NCBI RefSeq assembly: GCF_030690045.1
Contig: NZ_JAUYHK010000016.1
Coordinates: 620,001 to 684,000, forward strand
Direction: 5' to 3'
DNA from: Thalassospira sp.
GTDB lineage: Bacteria > Pseudomonadota > Alphaproteobacteria > Rhodospirillales > Thalassospiraceae
Length of the DNA stretch: 64,000 nt
The notes under the pieces are model-generated. The model worked only from the letters and a program-made list of their open reading frames with translations. It was not told where the DNA came from and ran no database searches. Position 1 is the stretch's first letter, and every line of letters starts with the position of its first letter. Below are positions 52,548-61,282 of this stretch, one piece after another. Position numbers and translations under genes: made by a program.

Positions 52548-53285
52548 CTATATTGTCTGTTCGTCCGGCATGTCGGAAAAAGCATCGCGCAGCGCCTGTG
52601 ACCAGGCATCGGACAGGGCACGGAACCGCGCATTGTCGGCCTCGATCCGGGTGCGTTCGGAAAACTTGCACTGGCCTTCGGGCAGGACGGCCATATCCAG
52701 CGGCATGCCAACCGACAGGTTGGACCGCAGGGTCGAATCCATCGACAGCAAGGCGGCTTTGATACCATCGGCAATCGGCGTATCGGTGGTGATGACGCGA
52801 TCCAGAATGGGTTTGCCGTATTTGTGTTCGCCGATTTGCAAATAGGGCGTGTCTTCGGTGGCCTCGATAAAATTGCCCGCCGCATAAATCAGAAACAGCC
52901 GTTGCGCCCCGCCGGCCCGTTGTCCGCCGACCATGATGGTCGCCGACGAGCTTTCCTTATGCTGTTCCAGCGTGTCGTGATATTTGTGCTGAACACTTTG
53001 CATCGCCTCGCCCACCAGTTCGGCAACGCGAAACATGGTCGGTGCCGTCATCAGGCAATCGCCTTCGGCGACTTCGGGGTCGTCAATCGTTTCTTGCAGG
53101 ATGCTCATCACCGCCTGGGTGATGGCAAGATTGCCTGCCGTCATCATGGCAATGGCGCGTTCCCCCGGCTTTTCCCAGGTAAACATCTTGCGATAACGCG
53201 ATATATTGTCGAGACCCGCATTGGTCCGCGTGTCCGACAGGAACACCAGTCCTTCATCGAGCATCAACCCGACGCAATAAGTCAT
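52548..53285 (-). CDS. Anbu, proteasome-like Ntn-hydrolase peptidase
   Basis: This 245-residue protein belongs to the ancestral beta-subunit (Anbu) family related to HslV and proteasome beta subunits. The Ntn nucleophile would be Thr2 in MTYCVGLML, exposed after removal of Met. The core SDTRTNAGLDNISRYRKMF follows, with Asp18, Arg20 and Lys34 in catalytic surroundings. No ATPase partner is encoded here. It ends a four-gene operon with circularly permuted ATP-grasp, alpha-E and transglutaminase-like genes, the combination known for Anbu. The substrate is unknown. Confidence 0.85.
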   Translation of the reverse strand: MTYCVGLMLDEGLVFLSDTRTNAGLDNISRYRKMFTWEKPGERAIAMMTAGNLAITQAVMSILQETIDDPEVAEGDCLMTAPTMFRVAELVGEAMQSVQHKYHDTLEQHKESSSATIMVGGQRAGGAQRLFLIYAAGNFIEATEDTPYLQIGEHKYGKPILDRVITTDTPIADGIKAALLSMDSTLRSNLSVGMPLDMAVLPEGQCKFSERTRIEADNARFRALSDAWSQALRDAFSDMPDEQTI

Positions 53286-53300
53286 TTTCTCTCGGTCCGG

Positions 53301-54119
53301 TTATTGTTGTGATTGCGCAACGACGACTGTTACATCCAAATTCTCGTCTGCACCACCAGAATGTACACCCCGTATAGGTGATGCGTCGCGTGCGTCAAGT
53401 CCAGAGCCAAGGCGAATATAATAGTCGGTCGGGCAACAGCGGTTCGAGGCGTCAAATCCGATCCAGCCGATATCGCGCACATAAAGTTCGGCCCAGGCGT
53501 GGGCGGCCTCGTGGGCGATGCCGCTGGAATCGGCAAAAAGATATCCCGATACATACCGCGCCGGAACGCCCAAATGGCGGGCCACCGACAACAGAATATG
53601 GGTATGGTCCTGACAGACACCCTGCCCGGCTGCCAGCGCATCGGCCGCCGTGGTATGGGCATGGGTGGTGCCTGGTGCATATTCAACTGCATCACTGACG
53701 GCTTCGGCCATCAAATGGGCCTGTTCCAGTGGGGTTTTACCCTCGCCCTTGCGGGCAACGCCCTTGGCAAGTTTGCGGATCGCCGCACTGGAACGGGTCA
53801 TGTCGGTGGATCGCAAAAACACCAGCGGCGATGCCTTTTCCTTGTGTCCGCGCAAAAGGCCGGTCAGATCGGTGGTTTCGATCCAGCCCTGAACGACGAT
53901 TTCGACCTCATCGACCGGGCCGCTGGCGGTCAGGGTGCTGACGGTATCGCCATAACCGTCGATGAATTCGGAATTGATCACACAGCCCTCGGCGCGGATC
54001 GACCATTCGATGATTTTCTGCCCGTCAAACCGCGACGGGGTCAGTTTAAGACTTTGCGTCACATAACGCGCAGAAGGGGCATACCGGTAATGGGTGCGAT
54101 GTTCGACGCTCAGGCGCAT
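53301..54119 (-). CDS. transglutaminase-like cysteine protease family protein
   Basis: This 272-residue protein has an N-terminal beta domain (bact_transglu_N, about 1-90) and a transglutaminase-like core. The catalytic triad is visible as Cys169 (GQGVCQDHTH), His207 (AAHAWAEL) and Asp223 (GFDASN). It is usually a protease or amidase rather than a cross-linking enzyme. No signal peptide, so cytoplasmic. It begins one base after the alpha-E stop and ends 15 bases before Anbu. Confidence 0.86.
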   Translation of the reverse strand: MRLSVEHRTHYRYAPSARYVTQSLKLTPSRFDGQKIIEWSIRAEGCVINSEFIDGYGDTVSTLTASGPVDEVEIVVQGWIETTDLTGLLRGHKEKASPLVFLRSTDMTRSSAAIRKLAKGVARKGEGKTPLEQAHLMAEAVSDAVEYAPGTTHAHTTAADALAAGQGVCQDHTHILLSVARHLGVPARYVSGYLFADSSGIAHEAAHAWAELYVRDIGWIGFDASNRCCPTDYYIRLGSGLDARDASPIRGVHSGGADENLDVTVVVAQSQQ

Positions 54120-54120
54120 G

Positions 54121-55071
54121 TTATTGCCCCCCGAAATAATAGGTTTCCGCGATGCTGCTCGATAAAGCCTGATTGCGGATCAGGAAATCGCTAAGGAATT
54201 CGTGCAGCCCGGTATTGAAAATCTCGTCCATATCGCCCTGGCTCAGCAGGGAATAGGTATCAACCGCCGCACTGTGGACCGGATGACGTCCGCCATATTG
54301 CCGGGCCAGACGTTCCAGGTGGTTGGTGATCCTCTCGCTGCAATGAAACAATGATCGCGGACTGAAGGGATTGAGGATCAGGAAATGCGCAATCCGCCAC
54401 GGCGAATAATCATCCTTATAGACCCAGTGAAAAGCCCGCAGCGAGGATGCAGCACGCAAGACAGTGGTCCATTGATAATTATCCACCCCGTCGCCGACGA
54501 TGCTGGTTTCAGGCAACAGCACATAATATTTCACATCCAGCAAACGCGCTGTATTGTCGGCCCGTTCAATAAACGTGCCCAGCCGGATAAAATCATAGCC
54601 GTCATTGCGCAGAAGGCTTGAATCCGTAGTGCCGCGAAACAGCGCGCCTTGCCGTTTGACCCAGTCGATAAATTCCGGCAGGTCGTTTTTCGCCAGATTG
54701 CGCATGCCCGCCCGGCGCAATTCCATCAGGGCGCCGTTGATGGCTTCCCACATATCGGCGGTAATGGCGGTGCGCATGGCCCGTGCATTGGCCCGCGCAT
54801 ATTCAAAACAATTCAGGATCGATGACGGATTATCGCGATCAAAAATCAGATAATCGGAAATCGCCGCCTGGGTCGGCTCACCATGTTCGACGGCAAACCC
54901 GTCGGCACAGCCCGCCGCCGACAGCACAGATCGCCATTCAGCGCGATTGCCATCGCCAACGGCGGGCATCAGGGCCATGCGATAACCCATTTCCATCAGG
55001 CGGGCCATGTTCTCTGCACGTTCGACATAGCGCGAAAGCCAGAACAGATTTGAAGCAGTACGACTGAGCAT
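54121..55071 (-). CDS. alpha-E domain protein
   Basis: This 316-residue all-helical protein (PF04168) of unknown biochemistry occurs in bacteria next to circularly permuted ATP-grasp proteins. The signature MLSRTASNLFWLSRYVERAENMARLMEMGYR opens the protein. NARAMRTAITADMWEAIN and FIERADNTARLLDVKYY show the family's repeated helices. It is in tight operon spacing with both neighbours (15 bases after the ATP-grasp gene and one before the next). Confidence 0.88.
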   Translation of the reverse strand: MLSRTASNLFWLSRYVERAENMARLMEMGYRMALMPAVGDGNRAEWRSVLSAAGCADGFAVEHGEPTQAAISDYLIFDRDNPSSILNCFEYARANARAMRTAITADMWEAINGALMELRRAGMRNLAKNDLPEFIDWVKRQGALFRGTTDSSLLRNDGYDFIRLGTFIERADNTARLLDVKYYVLLPETSIVGDGVDNYQWTTVLRAASSLRAFHWVYKDDYSPWRIAHFLILNPFSPRSLFHCSERITNHLERLARQYGGRHPVHSAAVDTYSLLSQGDMDEIFNTGLHEFLSDFLIRNQALSSSIAETYYFGGQ

Positions 55072-55086
55072 GTGATCTGTCCTTTC

Positions 55087-56490
55087 CTATTCCGCCATGA
55101 TCCAGGTGTCCTTGACGCCGCCACCCTGCGACGAATTGACCACAAGCGACCCTTCGCGCAAGGCGACCCGTGTCAATCCGCCCGCCGTCAGGCGGATATC
55201 ATCCCCAACCAGACAAAATGGTCGGAAATCGACATGGCGCGGGGCAATGCCGCTTTCGACAAAGGTCGGGCAGGCCGACAGGGCCAATGTCGGCTGGGCA
55301 ATGAAATCGCCGGGATCGGCCTTGATCCGTTCGGCATAGGCGGCTCGTTCTTCGGCGGTGGAAGCCGGACCAACCAGCATGCCATAACCGCCTGATCCGT
55401 GAACTTCCTTGACCACCAGATCACCCAGATTGTTCAGAACATATTTCAGATCATCGGGGCGACCGCATTTCCATGTCGGCACATTATTGAGGATCGGTTC
55501 CTGCCCCAGATAAAATCGGATCATGTCCGGAACATAGGTATAAATCGCCTTGTCGTCGGCCACCCCGGCACCGGGTGCCGAACAGATCGCCACGCCGCCG
55601 GACCGGTACACATTCATCAAACCCGGTACGCCCAGAACCGAATCCGGACGGAAACACAAAGGATCGATATAGGAATCATCCAGACGGCGGTAAATCACAT
55701 CGACCCGTTCCGGACCGCGTGTGGTGCGCATATAAACCAGCCCGCCCGCGACAAACAAATCGGGCCCTTCGACCAGTTCAACGCCCATCTGGTCGGCCAG
55801 AAAGGAATGTTCGTAATAGGCGCTGTTCATTGCGCCGGGCGTCAGGACGACAATATTGGGATCGCTGTTGCATTTGACCGGCGCGATGCTTTTGAGCGTT
55901 CTCAGCAACATGTCGGGGTAACTGTCAACCGGTTCAATCCGCAATTTGGAAAACAGTTCCGGAAACATCCGCATCATGATTTCACGGTTTTCCAGCATAT
56001 AGGACACGCCCGACGGGGTGCGGCAATTGTCTTCGAGCACGTAAAAATCATCGGCCCCGACACGGACGATATCGACGCCGACAATATGGCTGTAAACCTT
56101 GCGTGGCGGATCAATGCCAATCATCGCGGGTTCAAAGGCGGCATTGCAATAAACCAGATCGGCAGGAATAATCCCGGCCTTGATGATTTCGGCGTTATGA
56201 TAAACATCATACAGAAAGGCATTCAGAACCCGTGCGCGTTGTTTGACGCCGCGTTCCAGCTTGCGCCATTCGGCGGCGGTAAAAATGCGCGGGATCAAAT
56301 CGAACGGGATCAGCCGTTCCGGGTCGCCACCCTCGCCATAGACGGCAAAGGTAATGCCAATTTTGCGGAAAAGCGTTTCGGCTTCCAGACGTTTCTGGGT
56401 AAGCGTCTCTGCGCCGGTTGCATCCATCCAGTCAACCAGTGCGCGATAGGGTTCGCGCACCTGATCGTTCATCATCATCTCGTTGAACAT
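55087..56490 (-). CDS. circularly permuted type 2 ATP-grasp protein
   Basis: This 467-residue protein (PF14403-type) is predicted to form carboxylate-amine bonds, probably making a peptide or peptide-like tag. Recognisable segments include LIPFDLIPRIFTAAEWRKLERGVKQRA, YVLEDNCRTPSGVSYMLENR, and VVKEVHGSGGYGMLVGP, the last being the likely ATP-contacting loop. Start ATG 56490 sits behind GGGGAGAG. It is first in the operon; a plausible promoter lies just upstream. Confidence 0.88.
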   Translation of the reverse strand: MFNEMMMNDQVREPYRALVDWMDATGAETLTQKRLEAETLFRKIGITFAVYGEGGDPERLIPFDLIPRIFTAAEWRKLERGVKQRARVLNAFLYDVYHNAEIIKAGIIPADLVYCNAAFEPAMIGIDPPRKVYSHIVGVDIVRVGADDFYVLEDNCRTPSGVSYMLENREIMMRMFPELFSKLRIEPVDSYPDMLLRTLKSIAPVKCNSDPNIVVLTPGAMNSAYYEHSFLADQMGVELVEGPDLFVAGGLVYMRTTRGPERVDVIYRRLDDSYIDPLCFRPDSVLGVPGLMNVYRSGGVAICSAPGAGVADDKAIYTYVPDMIRFYLGQEPILNNVPTWKCGRPDDLKYVLNNLGDLVVKEVHGSGGYGMLVGPASTAEERAAYAERIKADPGDFIAQPTLALSACPTFVESGIAPRHVDFRPFCLVGDDIRLTAGGLTRVALREGSLVVNSSQGGGVKDTWIMAE

Positions 56491-56516
56491 GTGCTCTCCC
56501 CTTGCCTTATGTATAG

Positions 56517-56546
56517 ATTAAAGGCCGCTGTCCGCGTTGGGGTCAA
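56517..56546 (-). promoter_or_regulatory. promoter of the ATP-grasp/alpha-E/transglutaminase/Anbu operon
   Basis: On the minus strand TTGACC (56541-56546) and TTTAAT (56517-56522) are spaced by 18 bp, a good sigma-70-like match 27 bases ahead of the first ATG. The Anbu operon can therefore be transcribed separately from the cobalamin genes upstream. Confidence 0.55.
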
Positions 56547-56642
56547 GTGCGATCAGTGAAGGGATGAATATTTTTTTGGCGGGGATGAAAGATGCCTAAA
56601 ATTTATACCGCACCTGCGAAAAGACTGTGCAAGGCAGCCTGT

Positions 56643-57416
56643 TTATAAGGAATTATCGGCCTTTTTGGGGCGCAAAACATGGTGGTGATCCTCGGCATAA
56701 AGCCGGGAATCGGTGAAATCACCATTATTCAGGACATGCCCGACCATAATCAGGGCGGTGCGGGTGATGCCACTGCCCTTGACCAGCCCGCGAATGGTGG
56801 CAAGGGTGCCATGTATAAACTTCTGGTCGGGCCAGCTGACGCGATAACCGATAATCACCGGGCAATCCGCCCCGTAATGCGGCGTCAGGTCGCGCACAAC
56901 ATTGGCCAGATTGTTGATCGACAGATGGATCGCCAGTGTCGCCTTTGATTTACCCAGTTCCGACAGGCTTTCGCCATCGGGCATGGCCGATGACCGCATG
57001 GTGGTGCGGGTGATGATCACGGTTTGCGAAATATCGGGCAGGGTCAGTTCGGTGCCAAGGGCGGCGGCCGCCGCCGCATAGGCCGAAACGCCCGGCGTGA
57101 TGTCATAGGGGATATCAAGGACTTCCAGACGGCGGATTTGTTCGGCAATCGCGCCATAAATCGACGGATCGCCGGAATGTACACGGGCCACATCCTGCCC
57201 CTGATCATGGGCGGTTTTGATTTCATCGATGATTTCATCAAGATGCATCGATGCGGTATCGATCACGCGGGCACTTGCCGGGGCCTCGGCCACGATCTGT
57301 TCGGGCACCAGCGACCCGGCATACAGACAGACCGGGCAGGACTGGATCAGTTTCAGGGCGCGTACCGTGATCAGGTCGGGCGCACCGGGACCGGCCCCGA
57401 TAAAATGAACTGTCAT
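56643..57416 (-). CDS. cobM: precorrin-4 C11-methyltransferase
   Basis: This 257-residue SAM-dependent tetrapyrrole methylase methylates C11 of precorrin-4 in the aerobic cobalamin route. The family N-terminus VHFIGAGPGAPDLITVRA, the GDPSIYGAI active-site loop and the TRTTMRSSAMPDGE segment are present. It is the last gene of a minus-strand cobalamin operon and its start overlaps the preceding fusion gene by four bases. CbiF of the anaerobic route is close in sequence, so cobM depends on the surrounding set of enzymes. Confidence 0.92.
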   Translation of the reverse strand: MTVHFIGAGPGAPDLITVRALKLIQSCPVCLYAGSLVPEQIVAEAPASARVIDTASMHLDEIIDEIKTAHDQGQDVARVHSGDPSIYGAIAEQIRRLEVLDIPYDITPGVSAYAAAAAALGTELTLPDISQTVIITRTTMRSSAMPDGESLSELGKSKATLAIHLSINNLANVVRDLTPHYGADCPVIIGYRVSWPDQKFIHGTLATIRGLVKGSGITRTALIMVGHVLNNGDFTDSRLYAEDHHHVLRPKKADNSL

Positions 57417-59341
57417 GCGGATTGGCCCTTGTCAGATAAAGAAGAATGCACCGGGGCGGATGCGGCATCCGGCCCCTTTTTTTCATAACCGCGCGGGGTA
57501 TAAACCCAGTCGCGGGTGCCCCGGGTGATATGGCGGCTATTGCTGGACCCGACCAGAACGACGGTCAGCATATCGACCATATCGACCTCAAGTTTCGCAA
57601 GCGGAACGACCTTGATCTCCTCGTCCGGGCGGCCCAGTTGCCGACCCAGAACCACCGGTGTATCGGCCGGGCGATGGGCCAGCAACATGTCACGGGCAGT
57701 CGCCAGCAAATCCCGGCGGCGCTTTGACACCGGATTATAAAAGGCGATGACAAAATCCCCCTCGGCGGCGGCCCGAAGACGGCGCAGGATATCGTCCCGC
57801 GGCGTCAAAAGATCCGACAGCGAAATCGCACAAAAATCATGACCCAATGGCGCACCAATCCGCGATGCGGCGGCTTGCAGGGCCGAAATACCCGGCGAAA
57901 CGGCAATCGCCACCCGGTTCCATTCCGGGCGGTTTTCCCGGTCCAGCAATTCAAACACCAGGGTTGCCAGTGCATAAATCCCGGCATCACCCGACCCGAT
58001 CAGGGCAACATCACGCCCCTGTGCCGCCAGTTCCAGTGCATGGCGGGCGCGGGCTTCTTCGGCCCCCAGATCGGAATGATGCAGGCGTTTGCCGTCCGCC
58101 AGACCGCCCAGAAGATCGATATACATCTGATATCCGACAATATCGGTGGCGCGTGCAATCAGGGCGGTGGCCTCGGGGCTGCGCCAGCCGGGCTGTCCGG
58201 GGCCGATGCCAACCACCGACAGGCGACCTTGCGCCGATCCAGTATCGGTGGGGATCAGGTCGCGGGGGGAGGACAGGCCAATGGCACAGGTTGCCCGTTT
58301 TGATTTCTGTTTCGTAACAATCAGGGTTCCGTCGGTACCAACCGCGGCAAGGGCGGCCCCTTCGGCCACACCGTGACAGCCGGTTTCGGCAAAAACCACA
58401 TCGGACGGGGTGGCCAGACGCGGGGCTTCGGCTTCCAGCGTTGCGGCATCAAAAAACCGGGCCGGAACGCCCAGATCGGCGGCCAGCGCATGGACGGCTT
58501 CTTCGTCGGCTTTCAGGTCAATCGACACCACACATCCAACCGCCTTGGGGCTCAGGTGATTTGCCGTCAATGTCTGGCGGGCCAGTGTGATGACTTCCTG
58601 CGCATCGCAGCCGCGTTCGCACCCAATGCCAAGGGCCAGAACCGGCGGATGAAAAATCACTTGCGGCGTTTGCGCCGGGTCGTCGTTCTCGCCCGATATC
58701 TCTTGCGCGGTGACGGTCAGATGCACAGTGCCGTTATCGCTTTGGGCGATGGTGCTGTTGGTCAGCCAGGCGGCGTTACCGGCATTGATCGTGATTTTGG
58801 CGGTTTGACCGGCCAGAAGGGCGGCGGTGGCCGGTTTGACCATCGCCGGATCATGGATTTTCCAGCCCGCAGGCGGTTCGTCAAGGGCAAGGCCAAGGGC
58901 GGCATCGCCCGGCGTGGTGATTGCCGCCTGCCCGCCCAGCCGGTCGGCCAGATCGCGTGCCAGGCGGTTGCCGCCATGATGCCCACCCAAAAGCGGAATG
59001 AAATGATGCCCGGCTTCATCCACGGCAATCACCGCCGCATCCTGCCATTTCCCGGTCAGAAGCGGGGCAAGGGCGCGGATCAGAATGCCGCTGGCGCAGA
59101 CGCCAATCACCACATGATCAGCGGCAAATATGTGTTGCAGATGTGAAATGGTATCGTCAAAGGCAATATCGACATCCTTGGTCGAAACGCGGGTGCGCAA
59201 TCCGTGCAGGGTCGCCCCTTCCAGTGCCGATGCAATGCGCCGGGCGGTTGGCAGGGCGCGCTGCGTCAGGCAAACCACGGCAATCGGCGCAATCGGGCCG
59301 GTCGGAAGGATGACAGATCGGGACTCAAAAACAGGGCTCAT
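57413..59341 (-). CDS. cobJ: CbiG-like/CobE protein fused to precorrin-3B C17-methyltransferase (CobJ)
   Basis: This 642-residue fusion has two parts. Residues about 15-345 are CbiG-like: an N-terminal domain with VIGVCASGILIRALAPLL, and a C-terminal CobE/GbiG_C domain with LALGIGCERGCDAQEV and FAETGCHGVAEGAAL. Residues about 370-615 are the CobJ/CbiH methyltransferase with LSVVGIGPGQPGWRSPEA and IGSGDAGIYALATLV. CbiG opens the delta-lactone in the anaerobic route, while CobJ alone works in the aerobic one, so the CbiG part may be a CobE-like accessory. Similar fusions are known in alphaproteobacteria. The start overlaps cobI by four bases. Confidence 0.9.
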   Translation of the reverse strand: MSPVFESRSVILPTGPIAPIAVVCLTQRALPTARRIASALEGATLHGLRTRVSTKDVDIAFDDTISHLQHIFAADHVVIGVCASGILIRALAPLLTGKWQDAAVIAVDEAGHHFIPLLGGHHGGNRLARDLADRLGGQAAITTPGDAALGLALDEPPAGWKIHDPAMVKPATAALLAGQTAKITINAGNAAWLTNSTIAQSDNGTVHLTVTAQEISGENDDPAQTPQVIFHPPVLALGIGCERGCDAQEVITLARQTLTANHLSPKAVGCVVSIDLKADEEAVHALAADLGVPARFFDAATLEAEAPRLATPSDVVFAETGCHGVAEGAALAAVGTDGTLIVTKQKSKRATCAIGLSSPRDLIPTDTGSAQGRLSVVGIGPGQPGWRSPEATALIARATDIVGYQMYIDLLGGLADGKRLHHSDLGAEEARARHALELAAQGRDVALIGSGDAGIYALATLVFELLDRENRPEWNRVAIAVSPGISALQAAASRIGAPLGHDFCAISLSDLLTPRDDILRRLRAAAEGDFVIAFYNPVSKRRRDLLATARDMLLAHRPADTPVVLGRQLGRPDEEIKVVPLAKLEVDMVDMLTVVLVGSSNSRHITRGTRDWVYTPRGYEKKGPDAASAPVHSSLSDKGQSA

Positions 59342-60039
59342 CGCCAGGCATCTCCGCGCCGGTGGATCAGGATCATCGAAAAATAGGGGGCGACGGCATC
59401 GGGCGGCAAATCGCCCAGCGGGATCATTTTCTGGGTATCAAGGGTGGCCCGTTCGATATACCGCGCCCGGTCTGTCAGGCCCAGTGCCTCAATCACTTTG
59501 CGCACCTTGGCAAAATGACGGCCCAGCTTGATGATGGCGGCGGCGTCGGTGTCTTGCAATTGCGCGGTCAGGCGTTCGGCTGAAAGCGGCGCCGGGATGA
59601 CCTGCAACACATCGTTTTTGGCCGCCAAAGGCGCGCCCAGCTGGGCGGCACAGGCCATCATCGAACTGACACCCGGTACGGTTTTGACGATATGCCCGGC
59701 CTCGGCCAGACGGCCAAACAGATACATGAAGCTGCCATAGAAAAACGGGTCGCCCTCGCACAGCACGGCAACATCGCGCCCGGCCTGTAAATGGGCGCCG
59801 ATTTCAAGGGCGGCCCGGTCATAAATGGCATCGGCGGGCGGGCCCATCGGAATGCGAATGGCAATTTCAATGCGCCCGGCCGGAACATGCGGGTCAACAA
59901 TGCTGCGGGCCAGACTGATACCGTCTTCCAGTGCCGGATAGGCGATAACAGCCACATCTTGCAGGATTTTATAGGCCTTGAGCGTGATCAGATCAGGCTC
60001 GCCGGGGCCAATGCCCAGCCCATATGCTGTTCCGGTCAT
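59338..60039 (-). CDS. cobI: precorrin-2 C20-methyltransferase
   Basis: This 233-residue tetrapyrrole methylase has the family start AYGLGIGPGEPDLITLKAYK, the loop CEGDPFFYGSFMYLF and the VPGVSSMMACAAQLGAPL segment. It adds the C20 methyl to precorrin-2, the first committed step after uroporphyrinogen methylation. It overlaps both cobJ and cobL by four bases, so all four methylase genes are translationally linked. Confidence 0.93.
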   Translation of the reverse strand: MTGTAYGLGIGPGEPDLITLKAYKILQDVAVIAYPALEDGISLARSIVDPHVPAGRIEIAIRIPMGPPADAIYDRAALEIGAHLQAGRDVAVLCEGDPFFYGSFMYLFGRLAEAGHIVKTVPGVSSMMACAAQLGAPLAAKNDVLQVIPAPLSAERLTAQLQDTDAAAIIKLGRHFAKVRKVIEALGLTDRARYIERATLDTQKMIPLGDLPPDAVAPYFSMILIHRRGDAWR

Positions 60040-61271
60040 GATTTGAGTCCAAGATAATGCGTCACAGGGGCCAGACTGTGCCAGCCGTCAAACCCGCCGC
60101 GCGGGACAATGTGCGAAACTTGCAGGCGCGATAGCGTGCCGCCAAATTCGTTTTGAAATGATAATAATTCCCGGTCGCCCTGCAATGTCACCGCATTGGC
60201 CACCAGCCGCCCGTGCGGCGGCAGACGGTCCCAACAGGCCCGCATCAGATCGGGCGTGGTAATGCCGCCGCCGACAAAAATGGCATCGGGGGTCGGCAGA
60301 TCGGGCAGCTTGTCGGCAATGTCGCCTTGCAGAATATGTAATCCCGGCACCCCCAAATGATCGGCATTTTGTCGCATCATCGCACACCGGCTTGCATCGC
60401 GTTCAATGGCAAAGGCATCACCCCCGGCCCGCATCCATTCAATCGCCACCGATCCGCATCCCGCCCCCAAATCCCACAAAACTGCGCCTTTCCACGGCGA
60501 AAGCGAGGCAAGGCTGATGGCACGGACATGGCTTTTGGTGATCATGCCGTCATGGATAAAAGCATCATCGGGCAGGCCGCCGGTCTGGCCCCAAATTTGT
60601 GCCTTTGGCCCGGCAACCAGATCAATCATCAGGATATTGAGCGGATCAATCGCGCTTTTGTCGCCCCCCCATTGGGTGGCGGTATGGCTTGTGATTTTTT
60701 CCGCCGCCCCGCCCAGTCTTTCGCAAACCGTGATCGGGCTGTCACCATATCCGCGATCCTTCAGCAGGGCGGCAACATGGCGCACCGTCTCGCCATCCTG
60801 CGACAGGGCAATGATCTGGCCCCGCGGGCGCAACCGGGCGGCAAGCCCCGCCAAAGGCCGTCCATGCAGGGTGATGACATCACAATCGGCCAATGCCCGG
60901 CCCAACCGGGCACACAACAGGCTGATGCTGGACGGATGCGGGATCACCGATATCGAACCGGAACCGAAATGATCAATCAGCGTGTTGCCAACCCCGAAAA
61001 ACATCGGGTCGCCAGATGCCAGAACCACCGGCCCCCGATCCCGCATGGCGGCAATCAGCGCCAGATTATCCTCAAACGGGCTGATCCAGGCGCGTTTGTC
61101 GCCGCCAATGTCACCGGGCAGCAAGGCCAGATGCCGTTTGCCGCCAAAAATCACCGATGCCCTGGCAAGGGCCGCACGGGCGACGGGCGATAACCCGTCA
61201 TACCCGTCCTCGCCAATGCCAATCACCGTGATCGGGGCGGTTTTTGCAATATCTGTGTGATGTGACACCAT
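60036..61271 (-). CDS. cobL: precorrin-6Y C5,15-methyltransferase (CbiE-CbiT fusion)
   Basis: This 411-residue bifunctional enzyme has an N-terminal CbiE-type tetrapyrrole methylase (about 14-210, ITVIGIGEDGYDGLSPVARAAL) and a C-terminal CbiT-type Rossmann methyltransferase and decarboxylase (about 225-400, LWDLGAGCGSVAIEWMRAG, then FVGGGITTPDLM). The fusion is the usual CobL form of the aerobic pathway and supports aerobic rather than anaerobic cobalamin synthesis. It starts 12 bases after the cbiX stop. Confidence 0.93.
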   Translation of the reverse strand: MVSHHTDIAKTAPITVIGIGEDGYDGLSPVARAALARASVIFGGKRHLALLPGDIGGDKRAWISPFEDNLALIAAMRDRGPVVLASGDPMFFGVGNTLIDHFGSGSISVIPHPSSISLLCARLGRALADCDVITLHGRPLAGLAARLRPRGQIIALSQDGETVRHVAALLKDRGYGDSPITVCERLGGAAEKITSHTATQWGGDKSAIDPLNILMIDLVAGPKAQIWGQTGGLPDDAFIHDGMITKSHVRAISLASLSPWKGAVLWDLGAGCGSVAIEWMRAGGDAFAIERDASRCAMMRQNADHLGVPGLHILQGDIADKLPDLPTPDAIFVGGGITTPDLMRACWDRLPPHGRLVANAVTLQGDRELLSFQNEFGGTLSRLQVSHIVPRGGFDGWHSLAPVTHYLGLKS

Positions 61272-61282
61272 GTCCCCGCCAA

